This document shows positions 15,569-24,848 of a stretch of DNA of 64,000 nt, piece by piece. Both the position numbers and the translations under genes were made by a program. How positions within the stretch are numbered: position 1 is the stretch's first letter; the number at the start of each line of letters is the position of its first letter. The notes under the pieces were generated by a model. It ran no database searches and had not been told where the DNA came from. It worked only from the letters and a program-made list of their open reading frames with translations. Origin of the DNA: Oscillospiraceae bacterium (GTDB lineage Bacteria; Bacillota; Clostridia; Oscillospirales; Acutalibacteraceae); contig SVPW01000007.1 in the NCBI GenBank assembly GCA_015065645.1, positions 1 through 64,000 of the forward strand, given 5' to 3'.

Positions 15569-15582
15569 GCAAAGGTTTTTTT
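15551..15582 (+). terminator. Bidirectional terminator between sigF and the PfkB gene
   Basis: AAACCTTTGCT pairs with AGCAAAGGTTT around the sigF stop codon and is followed by a T run. The minus strand also reads a T-rich tail, so the convergent kinase gene can share it. Confidence 0.85.
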
Positions 15583-15587
15583 AAAAG

Positions 15588-16484
15588 TCAATCTAAAGAT
15601 ATGAATTTTTCTATATCACTTCTTGTTGCAAGATCTGCTGTGGCGGCTGTGGCACAGCCTGCAGCAATTCCTAAAGAAAGTGCGTAATCAAAGCCGTTTT
15701 TTATGCCTGCTATAAATCCTGCAACCATTGAATCCCCTGCTCCAACAGTGTTTACAGGTGTTATTTTAAAGGCTTTACCACGGTGTATATGTCCGTTTTC
15801 ATCTAAAAGTAATGCGCCCATTTCCCCTAAAGATACCAAAACATTTTGTGCGCCTTTTTGCTGAAGTGCTTTTGCGGCATTTGATATTTTATCATCATTT
15901 ATAAGTTTCTCACCGCAAATTTCCTCAAGCTCAAAAAGATTTGGTTTTATTAAAAACGGTTTGTATTTGAGCACATTAAGCAGTAGCTTTCCGGTTGCAT
16001 CAACAACCGTTTTTATGTGTTTTTCAGAAATAAATTTTAAAATTTCTTCGTAAATGTTATCGGGTAATGTTGAAGGTATGCTTCCTGCAAGAACTAAAAT
16101 ATCATCTGCTTTGAGCTTGATAAGCTTTGAAAAAAGCTTATCTATATCACCTTGCATTATTTGCGGACCTTGTGCATTTATTTCGGTTTCGCACATACCC
16201 TTTAGCTTTACATTAATTCTTGTCATACCGGAGTTGAGCTGTATAAAATCGGTATTAATGCCCATTTTTTGTAAGGAATTTTCAAGCTCTTTACCCGTAA
16301 AGCCTGCAATAAAGCCTAAAGCGGTGTTGGGTATATTAAGCTGTGAAAGCACCCTTGAAACATTTATTCCCTTTCCGCCAAAGAATATCTGCTCATATTT
16401 TGAACGGTTTGTTTGTCCTAAATTCAAATTATCGGTATGTAATAAATAGTCTATTGCAGGGTTAAAGGTTACTGTATAAATCAT
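15588..16484 (-). CDS. PfkB-family sugar-phosphate kinase (1-phosphofructokinase-like)
   Basis: 298 aa, the length of FruK/LacC-type kinases. The N-terminal TVTFNPAIDYLL and FFGGKGINVSRVL (near 33-45) are typical of the 1-phosphofructokinase/tagatose-6-phosphate kinase branch. The C-terminal TVGAGDSMVAGFIAG carries the catalytic Asp and anion-hole glycines. It would phosphorylate fructose-1-phosphate or tagatose-6-phosphate. No fructose or lactose PTS gene is adjacent, so the precise substrate is open. Its ATG overlaps the stop codon of the upstream YgjV-like gene (ATGA), with GGAGCAATT as ribosome-binding site, so the two are translationally coupled. Confidence 0.88.
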   Translation of the reverse strand: MIYTVTFNPAIDYLLHTDNLNLGQTNRSKYEQIFFGGKGINVSRVLSQLNIPNTALGFIAGFTGKELENSLQKMGINTDFIQLNSGMTRINVKLKGMCETEINAQGPQIMQGDIDKLFSKLIKLKADDILVLAGSIPSTLPDNIYEEILKFISEKHIKTVVDATGKLLLNVLKYKPFLIKPNLFELEEICGEKLINDDKISNAAKALQQKGAQNVLVSLGEMGALLLDENGHIHRGKAFKITPVNTVGAGDSMVAGFIAGIKNGFDYALSLGIAAGCATAATADLATRSDIEKFISLD

Positions 16485-16996
16485 AATTGCTCCACATTTT
16501 TACTTTTTTTATATCTGATTATGCCGATTATTGATGAAATTACGGCAATGGCTTCGTTAATCATACCGCCTATTGAAAATACAAATATATTATATACAAA
16601 AACTAAAGGTGAGGTTATGAGTATGCTTTTTCGTATTGTTTGGGAATTTGGCAATGAGGTGAAAAGTGTGTTTAAAGCAAGACCCGCAATAATATACAGA
16701 GAATAATAATCCTCCCATGAAAAAACGCTTATACCAACCATTATTGCTGCAAAAATAAAAGGAAACAGCTTGCAGGAGAAGAATTTTTTATCATTGTTAT
16801 AATATACGATATTTCTTAAAATAATTACTATGTTTAGTGCCAAAGCAGAGGTGGCATTTAATAATAAGTAATGAACGCAAAAGATTGTGGCTGTTATCGT
16901 TTGTATTATCATTAATTTTTTGTATGTTTTTGCTTGAAAGGCAAAGAAGTAAACTATAACTCCTGCTATGCCAAGTATTTGTGCAATGATTTCCAT
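16481..16996 (-). CDS. YgjV-family inner membrane protein
   Basis: A 171-residue membrane protein with five or six hydrophobic spans. The N-terminus IIAQILGIAGVIVYFFAFQAKTYK with following HYLLLNATSAL resembles the E. coli YgjV family (small SemiSWEET-like proteins of unknown function). It is translated just ahead of the PfkB kinase with a 4-base overlap. If it transports a sugar that the kinase later handles, the coupling would make sense, but nothing here proves it. Confidence 0.7.
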   Translation of the reverse strand: MEIIAQILGIAGVIVYFFAFQAKTYKKLMIIQTITATIFCVHYLLLNATSALALNIVIILRNIVYYNNDKKFFSCKLFPFIFAAIMVGISVFSWEDYYSLYIIAGLALNTLFTSLPNSQTIRKSILITSPLVFVYNIFVFSIGGMINEAIAVISSIIGIIRYKKSKNVEQL

Positions 16997-17074
16997 ATTA
17001 ATTCCTCTTTTTTTACATTAGATTTATTATATAATATAAGATAAATAATATCAATATAATAATATTGTTGTACA

Positions 17075-17103
17075 TTGACATTATTTAAGCCGTATGATAT
17101 AAT
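17075..17103 (+). promoter_or_regulatory. Consensus promoter of the etfBA-dehydrogenase operon
   Basis: TTGACA (17075-17080), 17 bases, TATAAT (17098-17103): a perfect sigma-A promoter 44 bases upstream of the start. No Rex-type or LldR-type dyad was recognised around it. Confidence 0.8.
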
Positions 17104-17146
17104 TTTTTTGTTGATTTAGCTAAAGTTTAAATTGGAGTGAATGTAT

Positions 17147-17935
17147 ATGACTATTATAACCTGCGTTAAACAGGTACCCGGAACAAATAAAGTGGCAATC
17201 GACCCCGTTACCGGTACCTTAAAGCGTGATGGTGTGGCATCAAAGCTTAATCCTTATGATTTATTCGCTCTTGAAACCGCCTTTGTTTTGGCAGAGCAAA
17301 CAAACGGTAAGGTTAAAGCATTATCAATGGGTCCACCCCAAGCAAAAGGTGTTTTGGAGGAAAGCCTTTGGATGGGTGCGGATGAAGGCTTGCTGCTTTC
17401 TGACCGTGCTTTTGGTGGGGCAGATGTTGCCGCAACAAGCTATTGTTTAAGTCTTGGTGTTGAAAAATTAGGTGAGTATGACATTATTATTTGCGGAAAA
17501 CAAACTACCGATGGTGATACCGCACAGGTGGGGCCTGAGCTTGCTGAAAGATTGGGAATTGAGCATGCGGCAAATGTTTTAAGCGTGGATAAAGTGGATG
17601 AAAACAGCATTACCGTAACGCTTGACCTTGACGGTGTTCAGCAAACCCAAAAAATGAGTCTTCCTTGCCTTATTACAATGGAAAAGGATACAAATACTCC
17701 TCGTCTTCCTTCTTATTTAAGAAGAAAGGCTGTATGTCCTGAGCAAATAAAGATATGTTCGCTAAAGGATTTTCCAAATGCGGATGTTTCAATGCTTGGA
17801 ATAAACGGTTCACCAACCCGTGTTGAGCGTATTTTCTCGCCTGAAGTTCGTGAGGGTCAGCCTTTGCTCACAGGAGGAGCAAAAGAGTTAAGTCAAAAGC
17901 TGTATGATATACTTTGTCAGGAAAAATTTGTGTAA
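17147..17935 (+). CDS. etfB: Electron transfer flavoprotein beta subunit
   Basis: 262 aa. The start MTIITCVKQVPGT is chosen at 17147 because GGAG lies 9 bases upstream; the ATG at 17141 is too close. EtfB binds the second flavin or AMP of the Etf heterodimer. The segment CGKQTTDGDTAQVGPELAE (near 115-133) is the nucleotide-binding loop typical of EtfB, and its DGDTAQVGP form is common in anaerobic, electron-bifurcating Etfs. LRRKAVC near the end closes the recognition loop. It is followed by etfA (14-base gap) and a FAD-linked dehydrogenase, as in the lctBCD operon of Acetobacterium woodii. Confidence 0.93.
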   Translation: MTIITCVKQVPGTNKVAIDPVTGTLKRDGVASKLNPYDLFALETAFVLAEQTNGKVKALSMGPPQAKGVLEESLWMGADEGLLLSDRAFGGADVAATSYCLSLGVEKLGEYDIIICGKQTTDGDTAQVGPELAERLGIEHAANVLSVDKVDENSITVTLDLDGVQQTQKMSLPCLITMEKDTNTPRLPSYLRRKAVCPEQIKICSLKDFPNADVSMLGINGSPTRVERIFSPEVREGQPLLTGGAKELSQKLYDILCQEKFV

Positions 17936-17949
17936 GGAGGGCGGTATAA

Positions 17950-19149
17950 ATGGGAATTGTAATACATAAGGATGCCGTAAATGCGGATGTTGCTGCCTCT
18001 TTGCAGAAGCTTTGCCCCTTTTCTGCTATTGATTATATTAATGGTGAGCTTTCAATTAATGCCGCCTGTAAGGGTTGTAAAATCTGTATAAAAAAAGGGC
18101 CTGCAGGTGTTCTTAGCTGGCAGGATGAAGAAAAAAAAGAAATAATAGATAAATCGCTTTGGCGTGGTGTTGCGGTTTTTGCGCAATGCCGGGATGATGG
18201 CTTGCACCCCGTAACAGCTGAGCTTATCGGAAAAGCTAAGGAGCTCGCAGCTGTAATCGGGCAGGAGGTTTTGGCTGTAATTATCGGCTGTGATTTGGGC
18301 TGTCAGATTGATGAGCTTTTATCATATGGGGTGGATAAGGTTTATGCTTATGATAACCCTGCCTTTGCTGATTTCACAATAACTCCTTATGCCAATGCTT
18401 TTTATGATTTTATTGATAAGGTAAAGCCCGGGTCAATTCTTGTAGGCGCTACAAATATAGGCCGTTCCTTGGCGCCAAAGGTTGCGGCAAGGTGTAATAC
18501 AGGTCTTACTGCTGACTGTACGGTGCTTGAAATGAAGGAAAATACTGACCTTGTGCAGATTCGCCCTGCTTTTGGCGGAAATATTATGGCTCAAATAGTA
18601 ACCCCTAATGCTCGCCCGCAGTTTTGTACCGTAAGGTATAAGGTTTTTTCTGCTGTTCAAAGAAATGAAAATATATGCGGCAAGGTTTACAATATGGAAA
18701 TTGCTTCTGATTTATTGCTCGGAAAAACACAGGTGATTTCTAAAGTTCAAAAGGAAAAAGAGGTTGATATTTCCGAAGCGGAGATTATTGTTGCTTGTGG
18801 CAGAGGTTTTAAAACCCAAGCAGATATTGATTTGGCACGCAATTTGGCTCAGCTTTTGGGCGCACAGCTTGCCTGTACAAGACCTTTGGTTGAGGCAGGG
18901 TGGTTTGATCCACGTCGTCAGATAGGCCTTTCAGGGCGCACCGTTAAACCTAAGCTCATAATTGCGCTGGGAATCTCAGGTTCGGTTCAGTTTGCGGCAG
19001 GTATGAACGGCTCTGATAGAATAATTGCTGTAAATTCTGATTCTAATGCGGCAATATTTAATGTTGCACATATAGGTCTCGTGGGAGATATTTATGAAAT
19101 ACTACCCCGTCTTATAGAAAAAATAAAGGAGGGCAGGGCAGATGTATAA
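17950..19149 (+). CDS. etfA: Electron transfer flavoprotein alpha subunit with ferredoxin-like extension
   Basis: 399 aa, longer than plain EtfA (about 320) because residues 1-60 form a degenerate bacterial ferredoxin domain. Only Cys22 (in LCPF) and Cys40, Cys43, Cys46 (in CKGCKIC) remain; the fourth Cys of the second motif is Gly50. That leaves ligands for one [4Fe-4S] cluster. A Rossmann-like domain I follows, then the FAD-binding domain with [43 protein letters not shown] and [18 protein letters not shown] precedes the ATG. It overlaps the next gene by 8 bases. EtfA of the A. woodii bifurcating lactate dehydrogenase also has such an extension. Confidence 0.93.
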   Translation: MGIVIHKDAVNADVAASLQKLCPFSAIDYINGELSINAACKGCKICIKKGPAGVLSWQDEEKKEIIDKSLWRGVAVFAQCRDDGLHPVTAELIGKAKELAAVIGQEVLAVIIGCDLGCQIDELLSYGVDKVYAYDNPAFADFTITPYANAFYDFIDKVKPGSILVGATNIGRSLAPKVAARCNTGLTADCTVLEMKENTDLVQIRPAFGGNIMAQIVTPNARPQFCTVRYKVFSAVQRNENICGKVYNMEIASDLLLGKTQVISKVQKEKEVDISEAEIIVACGRGFKTQADIDLARNLAQLLGAQLACTRPLVEAGWFDPRRQIGLSGRTVKPKLIIALGISGSVQFAAGMNGSDRIIAVNSDSNAAIFNVAHIGLVGDIYEILPRLIEKIKEGRADV

Positions 19150-20533
19150 GGTAATGGATAATAATGATTTTGATGCCCTTCGTTTAATCACTTCTCCCGA
19201 AAGGGTATTGGTGGGTGAAGAAATTAATCCTGATTATGCCCATGATGAATTGGGCGGTATAAGCCGTATGCCCGAAGCCTTGGTGCGTGTGCTTTCCACG
19301 CAGGAAATATCAAAAATTATGGCTTATGCCAATGAAAATAATATTCCTGTTGCAGTAAGAGGAAGCGGTACGGGGCTTGTTGGCTCTTGCGTTTCAATAC
19401 ACGGCGGTATAGTTTTGGAAACCACGGGGATGAATAAAATTTTGGAGCTTGATGAGGAAAATCTCACCGTAACATTGCAACCGGGTGTTCTTCTTATGGA
19501 GCTTGCCGCTTTTGCTGAAGAAAACGGTTTTTTGTATCCGCCTGACCCCGGTGAAAAAAGTGCAACAATAGGTGGTAATATTTCAACAAATGCCGGCGGA
19601 ATGCGTGCTGTAAAGTATGGAACAACAAGGGATTATGTGCGTTCTTTAACGGTGGTTTTGCCTGATGGTACAGTAACACAGCTTGGTGGAAAGGTTGTGA
19701 AAAACAGCTCTGGTTATGACCTTAAAGACCTCATTATAGGCTCTGAGGGAACACTTGCCGTAATAACGGAGGCTACCATGAAGCTTCTTCCTCTTCCTCA
19801 GGTTACAATTTCACTTTTAGTTCCCTTTAATGATATTGAAGCTGCTATAAATACCGTACCAAAGCTTATTAAAAGCCGCTATTCACTTACGGCTATTGAG
19901 TTTATGGAGCGTGGCACAATACTGTTTTCTGAAGATTATTTGGGCAAGCGTTTTCCTGATCGCAAGGCACCTGCATATTTACTGCTCACTGCAGACGGTA
20001 ATGACCGTGAAACGGTTGATAAGGAGCTTTACGGTGTTGCGGAGCTTTGTATAGAAAACGGTGCGGTTGATGCGTTTTTTGTGGATACTGAAGAACGGAA
20101 GTCTACAGTATGGTCGGCAAGAGGTGCATTTTTGGAGGCAATAAAGGCATCCACAACTGAAATGGATGAATGTGATGTTGTAGTACCAAGAAACCGTGTT
20201 GCTGAATTTGTGCTTTATACTCATACCGTTTCAGAGCAACTTGATATTAGAATACCAAGCTTTGGCCATGCGGGAGACGGTAATTTACATATCTATATCT
20301 GCCGTGATGATTTAGATGAAAAGCAGTGGCATGAAAAGCTTTCGAAGGCTTTTGAGCTTTTGTATGAAAAGGCTCGTGCTATGGGAGGTCTTGTTTCGGG
20401 AGAACATGGAATAGGTTATGCTAAGCGTGGGTATTTAGCGCAGTCTTTAGATAATGCTCAGCTTGAAATTATGCGTGCTATAAAGAAGGTTTTTGATCCT
20501 AAAAATATTCTTAATCCTGATAAAATAATATAA
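19142..20533 (+). CDS. FAD-linked 2-hydroxyacid (lactate) dehydrogenase, GlcD/LctD type
   Basis: 463 aa. The N-terminal PCMH-type FAD domain has [12 protein letters not shown] (near 65), [21 protein letters not shown] (138-158) and YGTTRDYV. The C-terminal FAD-oxidase domain carries [14 protein letters not shown] and [14 protein letters not shown], metal/substrate ligands of D-lactate and glycolate dehydrogenases. Together with etfB and etfA it should form a complex that oxidises lactate with NAD+ while consuming reduced ferredoxin (flavin-based electron confurcation). The match to lctD is by gene order and domain type; another 2-hydroxyacid, such as glycolate, cannot be excluded. AAAGGAGGG lies upstream and overlaps etfA coding. 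Confidence 0.88.
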   Translation: MYKVMDNNDFDALRLITSPERVLVGEEINPDYAHDELGGISRMPEALVRVLSTQEISKIMAYANENNIPVAVRGSGTGLVGSCVSIHGGIVLETTGMNKILELDEENLTVTLQPGVLLMELAAFAEENGFLYPPDPGEKSATIGGNISTNAGGMRAVKYGTTRDYVRSLTVVLPDGTVTQLGGKVVKNSSGYDLKDLIIGSEGTLAVITEATMKLLPLPQVTISLLVPFNDIEAAINTVPKLIKSRYSLTAIEFMERGTILFSEDYLGKRFPDRKAPAYLLLTADGNDRETVDKELYGVAELCIENGAVDAFFVDTEERKSTVWSARGAFLEAIKASTTEMDECDVVVPRNRVAEFVLYTHTVSEQLDIRIPSFGHAGDGNLHIYICRDDLDEKQWHEKLSKAFELLYEKARAMGGLVSGEHGIGYAKRGYLAQSLDNAQLEIMRAIKKVFDPKNILNPDKII

Positions 20534-20564
20534 TTTTTCAAAAAAATTAATATTTCAAATTTTA

Positions 20565-20610
20565 AAATTACCCTGCAACCGTATAATATGGTTGCAGGGT
20601 AATTTAGTTT
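20565..20610 (+). terminator. Hairpin after the dehydrogenase operon
   Basis: A 16-bp perfect stem (20565-20580 with 20590-20605) encloses a 9-base loop; the T tract after it is short. Confidence 0.75.
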
Positions 20611-20653
20611 GTGAACTGAAAGTTAATTTTGTAATAAAACTATTAAGTTTTGG

Positions 20654-20682
20654 TTGAGTTTTTCCTCAAAATATGAGATAAT
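20654..20682 (+). promoter_or_regulatory. Promoter of the NSS transporter gene
   Basis: TTGAGT (20654-20659), 17 bases, GATAAT (20677-20682). Confidence 0.6.
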
Positions 20683-20717
20683 AAAGAAAATTATGTTTAT
20701 TTCAGGGGTAGAGTATT

Positions 20718-22103
20718 ATGCAAAATACAAGAAGTTCTTTTACAGGGAAAATAGGCTTCGTTCTTGCGGCGGCAGGTTCGGCTGTAGGTCTTGGAAATAT
20801 ATGGCGCTTTCCGTATCTTGCCAATAATTACGGTGGCGGTTTATTTCTGCTTATATATGTGCTTTTGTCTGTAACCTTCGGTTTTACACTTATGATAGCA
20901 GAAATTGCAATAGGCAGAAAAACAGGTCTTAGCCCTTTGGGTGCATTTAAAAAGCTTAATAAGCGTTTTGCTTTTGTGGGTTATCTTGCAACCATAATTC
21001 CAATGCTCATATTACCCTATTATTCGGTAATAGGTGGTTGGGTAATGAAGTATTCGGTAGGATTTGCTATAGGCCATGATAAGCAAATGGCAATCGGAGA
21101 TTATTTTTCTGATTATATATCTGCCAAAGGCGCTCATAATTTTATTGAGCCTATAGGTTGGTTCTTGTTGTTTGTAGGTCTCACCGCTGTAATTGTTATG
21201 CTTGGTGTGCAAAAGGGTATTGAAAAGGTTAGTAAGGTTATGATGCCGGTATTGGTATTGCTTATAATCTTTATTGCCGCATATTCAATAGTAACAATGG
21301 ACGGTGCCGCTCAGGGTGTAAAGTATTACTTGCTTCCTAATTTTAAAGGGCTCACACCCACAAAACTTTTAATGACGATAGTTGCCGCTATGGGTCAGCT
21401 TTTCTATTCTATGTCACTTGCTATGGGTATTATGATAACCTTTGGCTCTTATATGAAAAAGGATGTTAGCATTGAAAAATCCACCCATCAGATAGAGTTT
21501 TTTGATACAGGTATTGCTTTTCTTGCAGGTCTTATGATAGTTCCCGCAGTTTTCGTATTTAATGGCGGTGACCCCGAAAAAATGAACAAAGGTGCGGGTC
21601 TTATGTTTGATACACTGCCTAAGGTATTTGATACAATGCCCGGAGGCAGATGGATAGGACTTATATTCTTTGTAATGGTATTCTTTGCGGCTCTTACTTC
21701 ATCAATCTCTCTTATGGAGACTATAGTTGCCGTTATTCAGGATAAATTTAAAATGGGAAGAAAGACCGCTTGTGCTATAGTTTTGGCCATTTCCTTGGCT
21801 TTGGGTCTGCCCAGTGCACTTGGCTCAAGTATCTGGTCTCAAATCACTATTTTAGGCAAGGATTTCCTTGGTTTCTTTGATTTCGTAAGTAACAGTGTGC
21901 TTATGCCTATAACAGCATTTGCAACCTGTATACTTGTGGCATTTGTTCTTAAACCCAAATCGGTTATTGAGGAGGTACAGCTTAATGGAAAATTCAAACA
22001 AAAGGGTATGTTCTCATTTGTAATCCGTTATGTTGCCCCTGTGTTTATAATTGCAATTCTTGTTTCATCCGTGCTTGAAGCACTTGGTGTTATTGAATTT
22101 TAA
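20718..22103 (+). CDS. Neurotransmitter:sodium symporter (NSS/SNF) family transporter
   Basis: 461 aa with about eleven membrane spans, the bacterial LeuT/MhsT-like form. TM1 shows FVLAAAGSAVGLGNIWRFPY with the unwound Na+/substrate-binding stretch, followed by NNYGGGLF. TM6 region is MGQLFYSMSLAMGI, and TM8 includes FFAALTSSISLMET. Members import amino acids such as Ala, Trp, Tyr or branched-chain residues with Na+. The substrate cannot be read off. It has its own promoter and terminator. Na+ dependence fits the apparently Na+-type V-ATPase in this window. Confidence 0.93.
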   Translation: MQNTRSSFTGKIGFVLAAAGSAVGLGNIWRFPYLANNYGGGLFLLIYVLLSVTFGFTLMIAEIAIGRKTGLSPLGAFKKLNKRFAFVGYLATIIPMLILPYYSVIGGWVMKYSVGFAIGHDKQMAIGDYFSDYISAKGAHNFIEPIGWFLLFVGLTAVIVMLGVQKGIEKVSKVMMPVLVLLIIFIAAYSIVTMDGAAQGVKYYLLPNFKGLTPTKLLMTIVAAMGQLFYSMSLAMGIMITFGSYMKKDVSIEKSTHQIEFFDTGIAFLAGLMIVPAVFVFNGGDPEKMNKGAGLMFDTLPKVFDTMPGGRWIGLIFFVMVFFAALTSSISLMETIVAVIQDKFKMGRKTACAIVLAISLALGLPSALGSSIWSQITILGKDFLGFFDFVSNSVLMPITAFATCILVAFVLKPKSVIEEVQLNGKFKQKGMFSFVIRYVAPVFIIAILVSSVLEALGVIEF

Positions 22104-22112
22104 TGTATAACA

Positions 22113-22143
22113 AAAAACACCTTTCGTATGAAAGGTGTTTTAG
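22113..22143. terminator. Terminator of the NSS transporter gene
   Basis: AAACACCTTTC (22115-22125) pairs with GAAAGGTGTTT (22130-22140). A-rich and T-rich flanks make it usable from both directions by the convergent GH94 gene. Confidence 0.8.
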
Positions 22144-22172
22144 TCTGTTGAAAGACCTGAATTTTATTTTTA

Positions 22173-24848
22173 TTATGCTAATTCAACCGTGATAACACAT
22201 TCGCCGTTTGTGGGTATCATATTTCTATCAATACCGCAAGAGTTATTGATAGAAATCTTATCACCGTTAATTTTAACCTCTTTGACCGAGTATTTGTTCG
22301 GCTCAAGGCGGTTTTGGTTTTGGTAGCATACTTTGATTTTTCTGTCAAAGAAATCAACCTCTATTGAGGCTGTGCCATCTGCATCAAACTGCTCAGGCAA
22401 TAGCTTTGGCTCTAATACTAATGCGCCGTTTTTGCCCTTAACACCGAACATTTCACAAATTACCGTCATCATATACCAGCTTGCAGAGCCTGTAAGATAA
22501 CTGTAAAGTCCGTGGCCTTTAGGGTCAAAATATTCGGGAATAGCAGGGTATATATGTGAACGGGAGAAGTTATCTGCCGCTTTATAAAGTGCGTTTAGTG
22601 CCTTAAAGCCTTCTTCTGCGTGGTTTCTTTGATAAAGCCCGTTTGCATACATAACCGCCATGTGGCTGAATACTGCACCGTTTTCCTTGTGACCGTAAGC
22701 AAATCCGAAAAGTCGTCCCAAATCGGTCTTTATTTCCTTAAAATCGGTGTTTAGCTTATAGCCACCTATTTCCTCGCTGAAAAGAAGTGCATCTGCAGAT
22801 TTTGTTATAGAATTTATCATTTCCTCATCTGCAATACCACTCATCACGGCAAAGGTTTGTCCTGTGAGCATCATTCGTGTTTTGCCGTTTATTACACCTT
22901 CGGTCTTGCGGCCGGAATCATCATAATAGCTGTTATACCATTTTCCTTTTTCACAGCTTATTATTTCGTTTTGATTTATTACTTGCTTTAAATGTTCTGC
23001 TTTTGCGGTAAGGTCACATATCAGCATATCAGGGTCGGCGGCAATTCTTTCACCGCTTACACAGTGCTTTACAGCCTCACAGTAACGCTTTAAAACATCT
23101 GTTTTGTATTCTATGCTGTTATAATCGGCACCGTTTGCATAGTCAAGCAATGTAAATAACTCTTTAGAGAGAAGTATCTGCTTGCCCTTTGCTTTTAAAT
23201 CGGCAATAAATGCAGAAATATCAAGCAAATTTTTGTAATAAAGGCAGGTAAATGCAACACTTTCGCCTCTGTTTGCCGCCATATCAAGACCGTCATTCCA
23301 GTCAGCACCCTCAAGACGCATAATGTTGTGTTCACCAACATTAAAGAATACCGAAAGATTTTGAAGAATTAAATGCTCCAATATACTTCCGTAATAAATT
23401 TCACCGCTGTCGGTCTTTACATTATTGCCCATTGAATCGTTCCAAAGGGTATCCTTATCTTTAGCACGGCAGGCCTGAATATCCTTGAAATATACCTGAT
23501 CCTTTATAAGCAATTCGTTGTCACCCGTTTGGTCAATATAAAGCTTGGTTGTAACGGTAGACCAAGCGCCGTGGTCCATCCATACACGGGTTATGTTGTT
23601 GCGGTCGGCAATAAATTCGCCCGGTGCCTCACCGATAATGGTGGCATTTGTACCGTCAATTCTAACACCTGCAAAATTATTTACAAGTATTTCTCTTACA
23701 CCGTTTGGATCACTAAGCAATAAAGCTAAACAATCCTGCCAAAGGTCACGCCAACCTCTGCCACCCCTGCCGTAATCGTGGTGGGGTAGGAAAGAGCAAC
23801 CGTACATGCGCCTCATAAGTGGCTGTGCGGATACCCATTTAATCCAATTATCAAAATCCTTATCAGCGGTGTGTATGTGCGATATAGCCGCTTTTTGCCA
23901 ATATTCCTTAGTGGTTTCAAGCAGGCGGTCAAATTCTTCTTCACAAAGGTATTTTTGTATGTTGAGGTTTCGTTTCTTATCTACAGCAAGCACTATAATG
24001 TATGAAATGCTTTCACCTGCATTTAATACCTTATCCTCAAACTGCATAGCCGCAATACATTCTTCACCGTTAAGGCAGTAGCCCTCTTTATAGGGAAGAG
24101 CTGAGCCTATACTTTGCGGATTTGTAAGTGAACCGCCCTCTCCTATAAATTCATCTACAGACGGCATAAAGCCAATCGGTAAACTGCCGTCACAACAGGC
24201 GGCATAAACACCGTATTCAACCGTGTTAAGGCGGTGTCCACGCTCATCAAATGTGAGGGTGGGGTCTATTTTTATACCGTTTTTAAGCACCTTTATGCGG
24301 TGTAAAAGGGATGTTACATGGCGGTGGTCTCTTATATTATCGGCACTTCGGCAATAAAGCGGAATAGCGGTATATGGCTTAAATGTAACGGCATTTTCGC
24401 CTGTATTGGTAATGGTTACCTTGTGTAATTCTACCGTATCATCAGTTTCGGGGCAGAAGGAAAGAACTTCTGCCTTTATTCCGTTTGATTTATTCTTTCT
24501 TGTTATCTTGTGCCATAAAAGTCCCGCTTCCAAAAAGCTTTCATCGGTGGATGTATCGCTAAAGCGTTCAGCCTCTTGTTTGGAGGATGCTCCCGTAACC
24601 GACCACGCACCGCTATCCTTAAAATACAACCAAAAGTTTCTTGAAACACGGCTGTCTGCAAGGTCTCTTATTGAAACAGGCTGCAAGATAAAGGTGTTTT
24701 GATCGGTTTTTGCATCACCCGAAAGTAAGGGTGTAACGGCACTTTTCATTCCGGCAGAGTTTGCAATCGGAAAGTAAAGTCCGCTGTATTTCTCCGGGGA
24801 ATTCAGAATAAAATCCCCGGAATTGTTAATAAACTTATATTTTTCCAT
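22173..24848 (-). CDS. GH94-family glycoside phosphorylase
   Basis: 891 aa. The N-terminal beta-sandwich begins with KFINNSGDFIL...YFPIANSAGMKSAVTP, QNTFILQPVS and RNFWLYFKDSGAWSVTG. The (alpha/alpha)6 catalytic domain contains RGWRDLWQDCLALLL (near 365-379) and ADWNDGLDM (515-523), the GH94 segment bearing the general-acid Asp. It would reversibly phosphorolyse a beta-linked disaccharide to a sugar 1-phosphate plus a sugar. Size and N-terminal pattern recall laminaribiose-type phosphorylases more than cellobiose phosphorylase (about 810 aa), but this is memory-level similarity. No signal peptide, so cytoplasmic. It lies directly after the GH42-like gene (no gap), in the same transcript. Confidence 0.85.
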   Translation of the reverse strand: MEKYKFINNSGDFILNSPEKYSGLYFPIANSAGMKSAVTPLLSGDAKTDQNTFILQPVSIRDLADSRVSRNFWLYFKDSGAWSVTGASSKQEAERFSDTSTDESFLEAGLLWHKITRKNKSNGIKAEVLSFCPETDDTVELHKVTITNTGENAVTFKPYTAIPLYCRSADNIRDHRHVTSLLHRIKVLKNGIKIDPTLTFDERGHRLNTVEYGVYAACCDGSLPIGFMPSVDEFIGEGGSLTNPQSIGSALPYKEGYCLNGEECIAAMQFEDKVLNAGESISYIIVLAVDKKRNLNIQKYLCEEEFDRLLETTKEYWQKAAISHIHTADKDFDNWIKWVSAQPLMRRMYGCSFLPHHDYGRGGRGWRDLWQDCLALLLSDPNGVREILVNNFAGVRIDGTNATIIGEAPGEFIADRNNITRVWMDHGAWSTVTTKLYIDQTGDNELLIKDQVYFKDIQACRAKDKDTLWNDSMGNNVKTDSGEIYYGSILEHLILQNLSVFFNVGEHNIMRLEGADWNDGLDMAANRGESVAFTCLYYKNLLDISAFIADLKAKGKQILLSKELFTLLDYANGADYNSIEYKTDVLKRYCEAVKHCVSGERIAADPDMLICDLTAKAEHLKQVINQNEIISCEKGKWYNSYYDDSGRKTEGVINGKTRMMLTGQTFAVMSGIADEEMINSITKSADALLFSEEIGGYKLNTDFKEIKTDLGRLFGFAYGHKENGAVFSHMAVMYANGLYQRNHAEEGFKALNALYKAADNFSRSHIYPAIPEYFDPKGHGLYSYLTGSASWYMMTVICEMFGVKGKNGALVLEPKLLPEQFDADGTASIEVDFFDRKIKVCYQNQNRLEPNKYSVKEVKINGDKISINNSCGIDRNMIPTNGECVITVELA

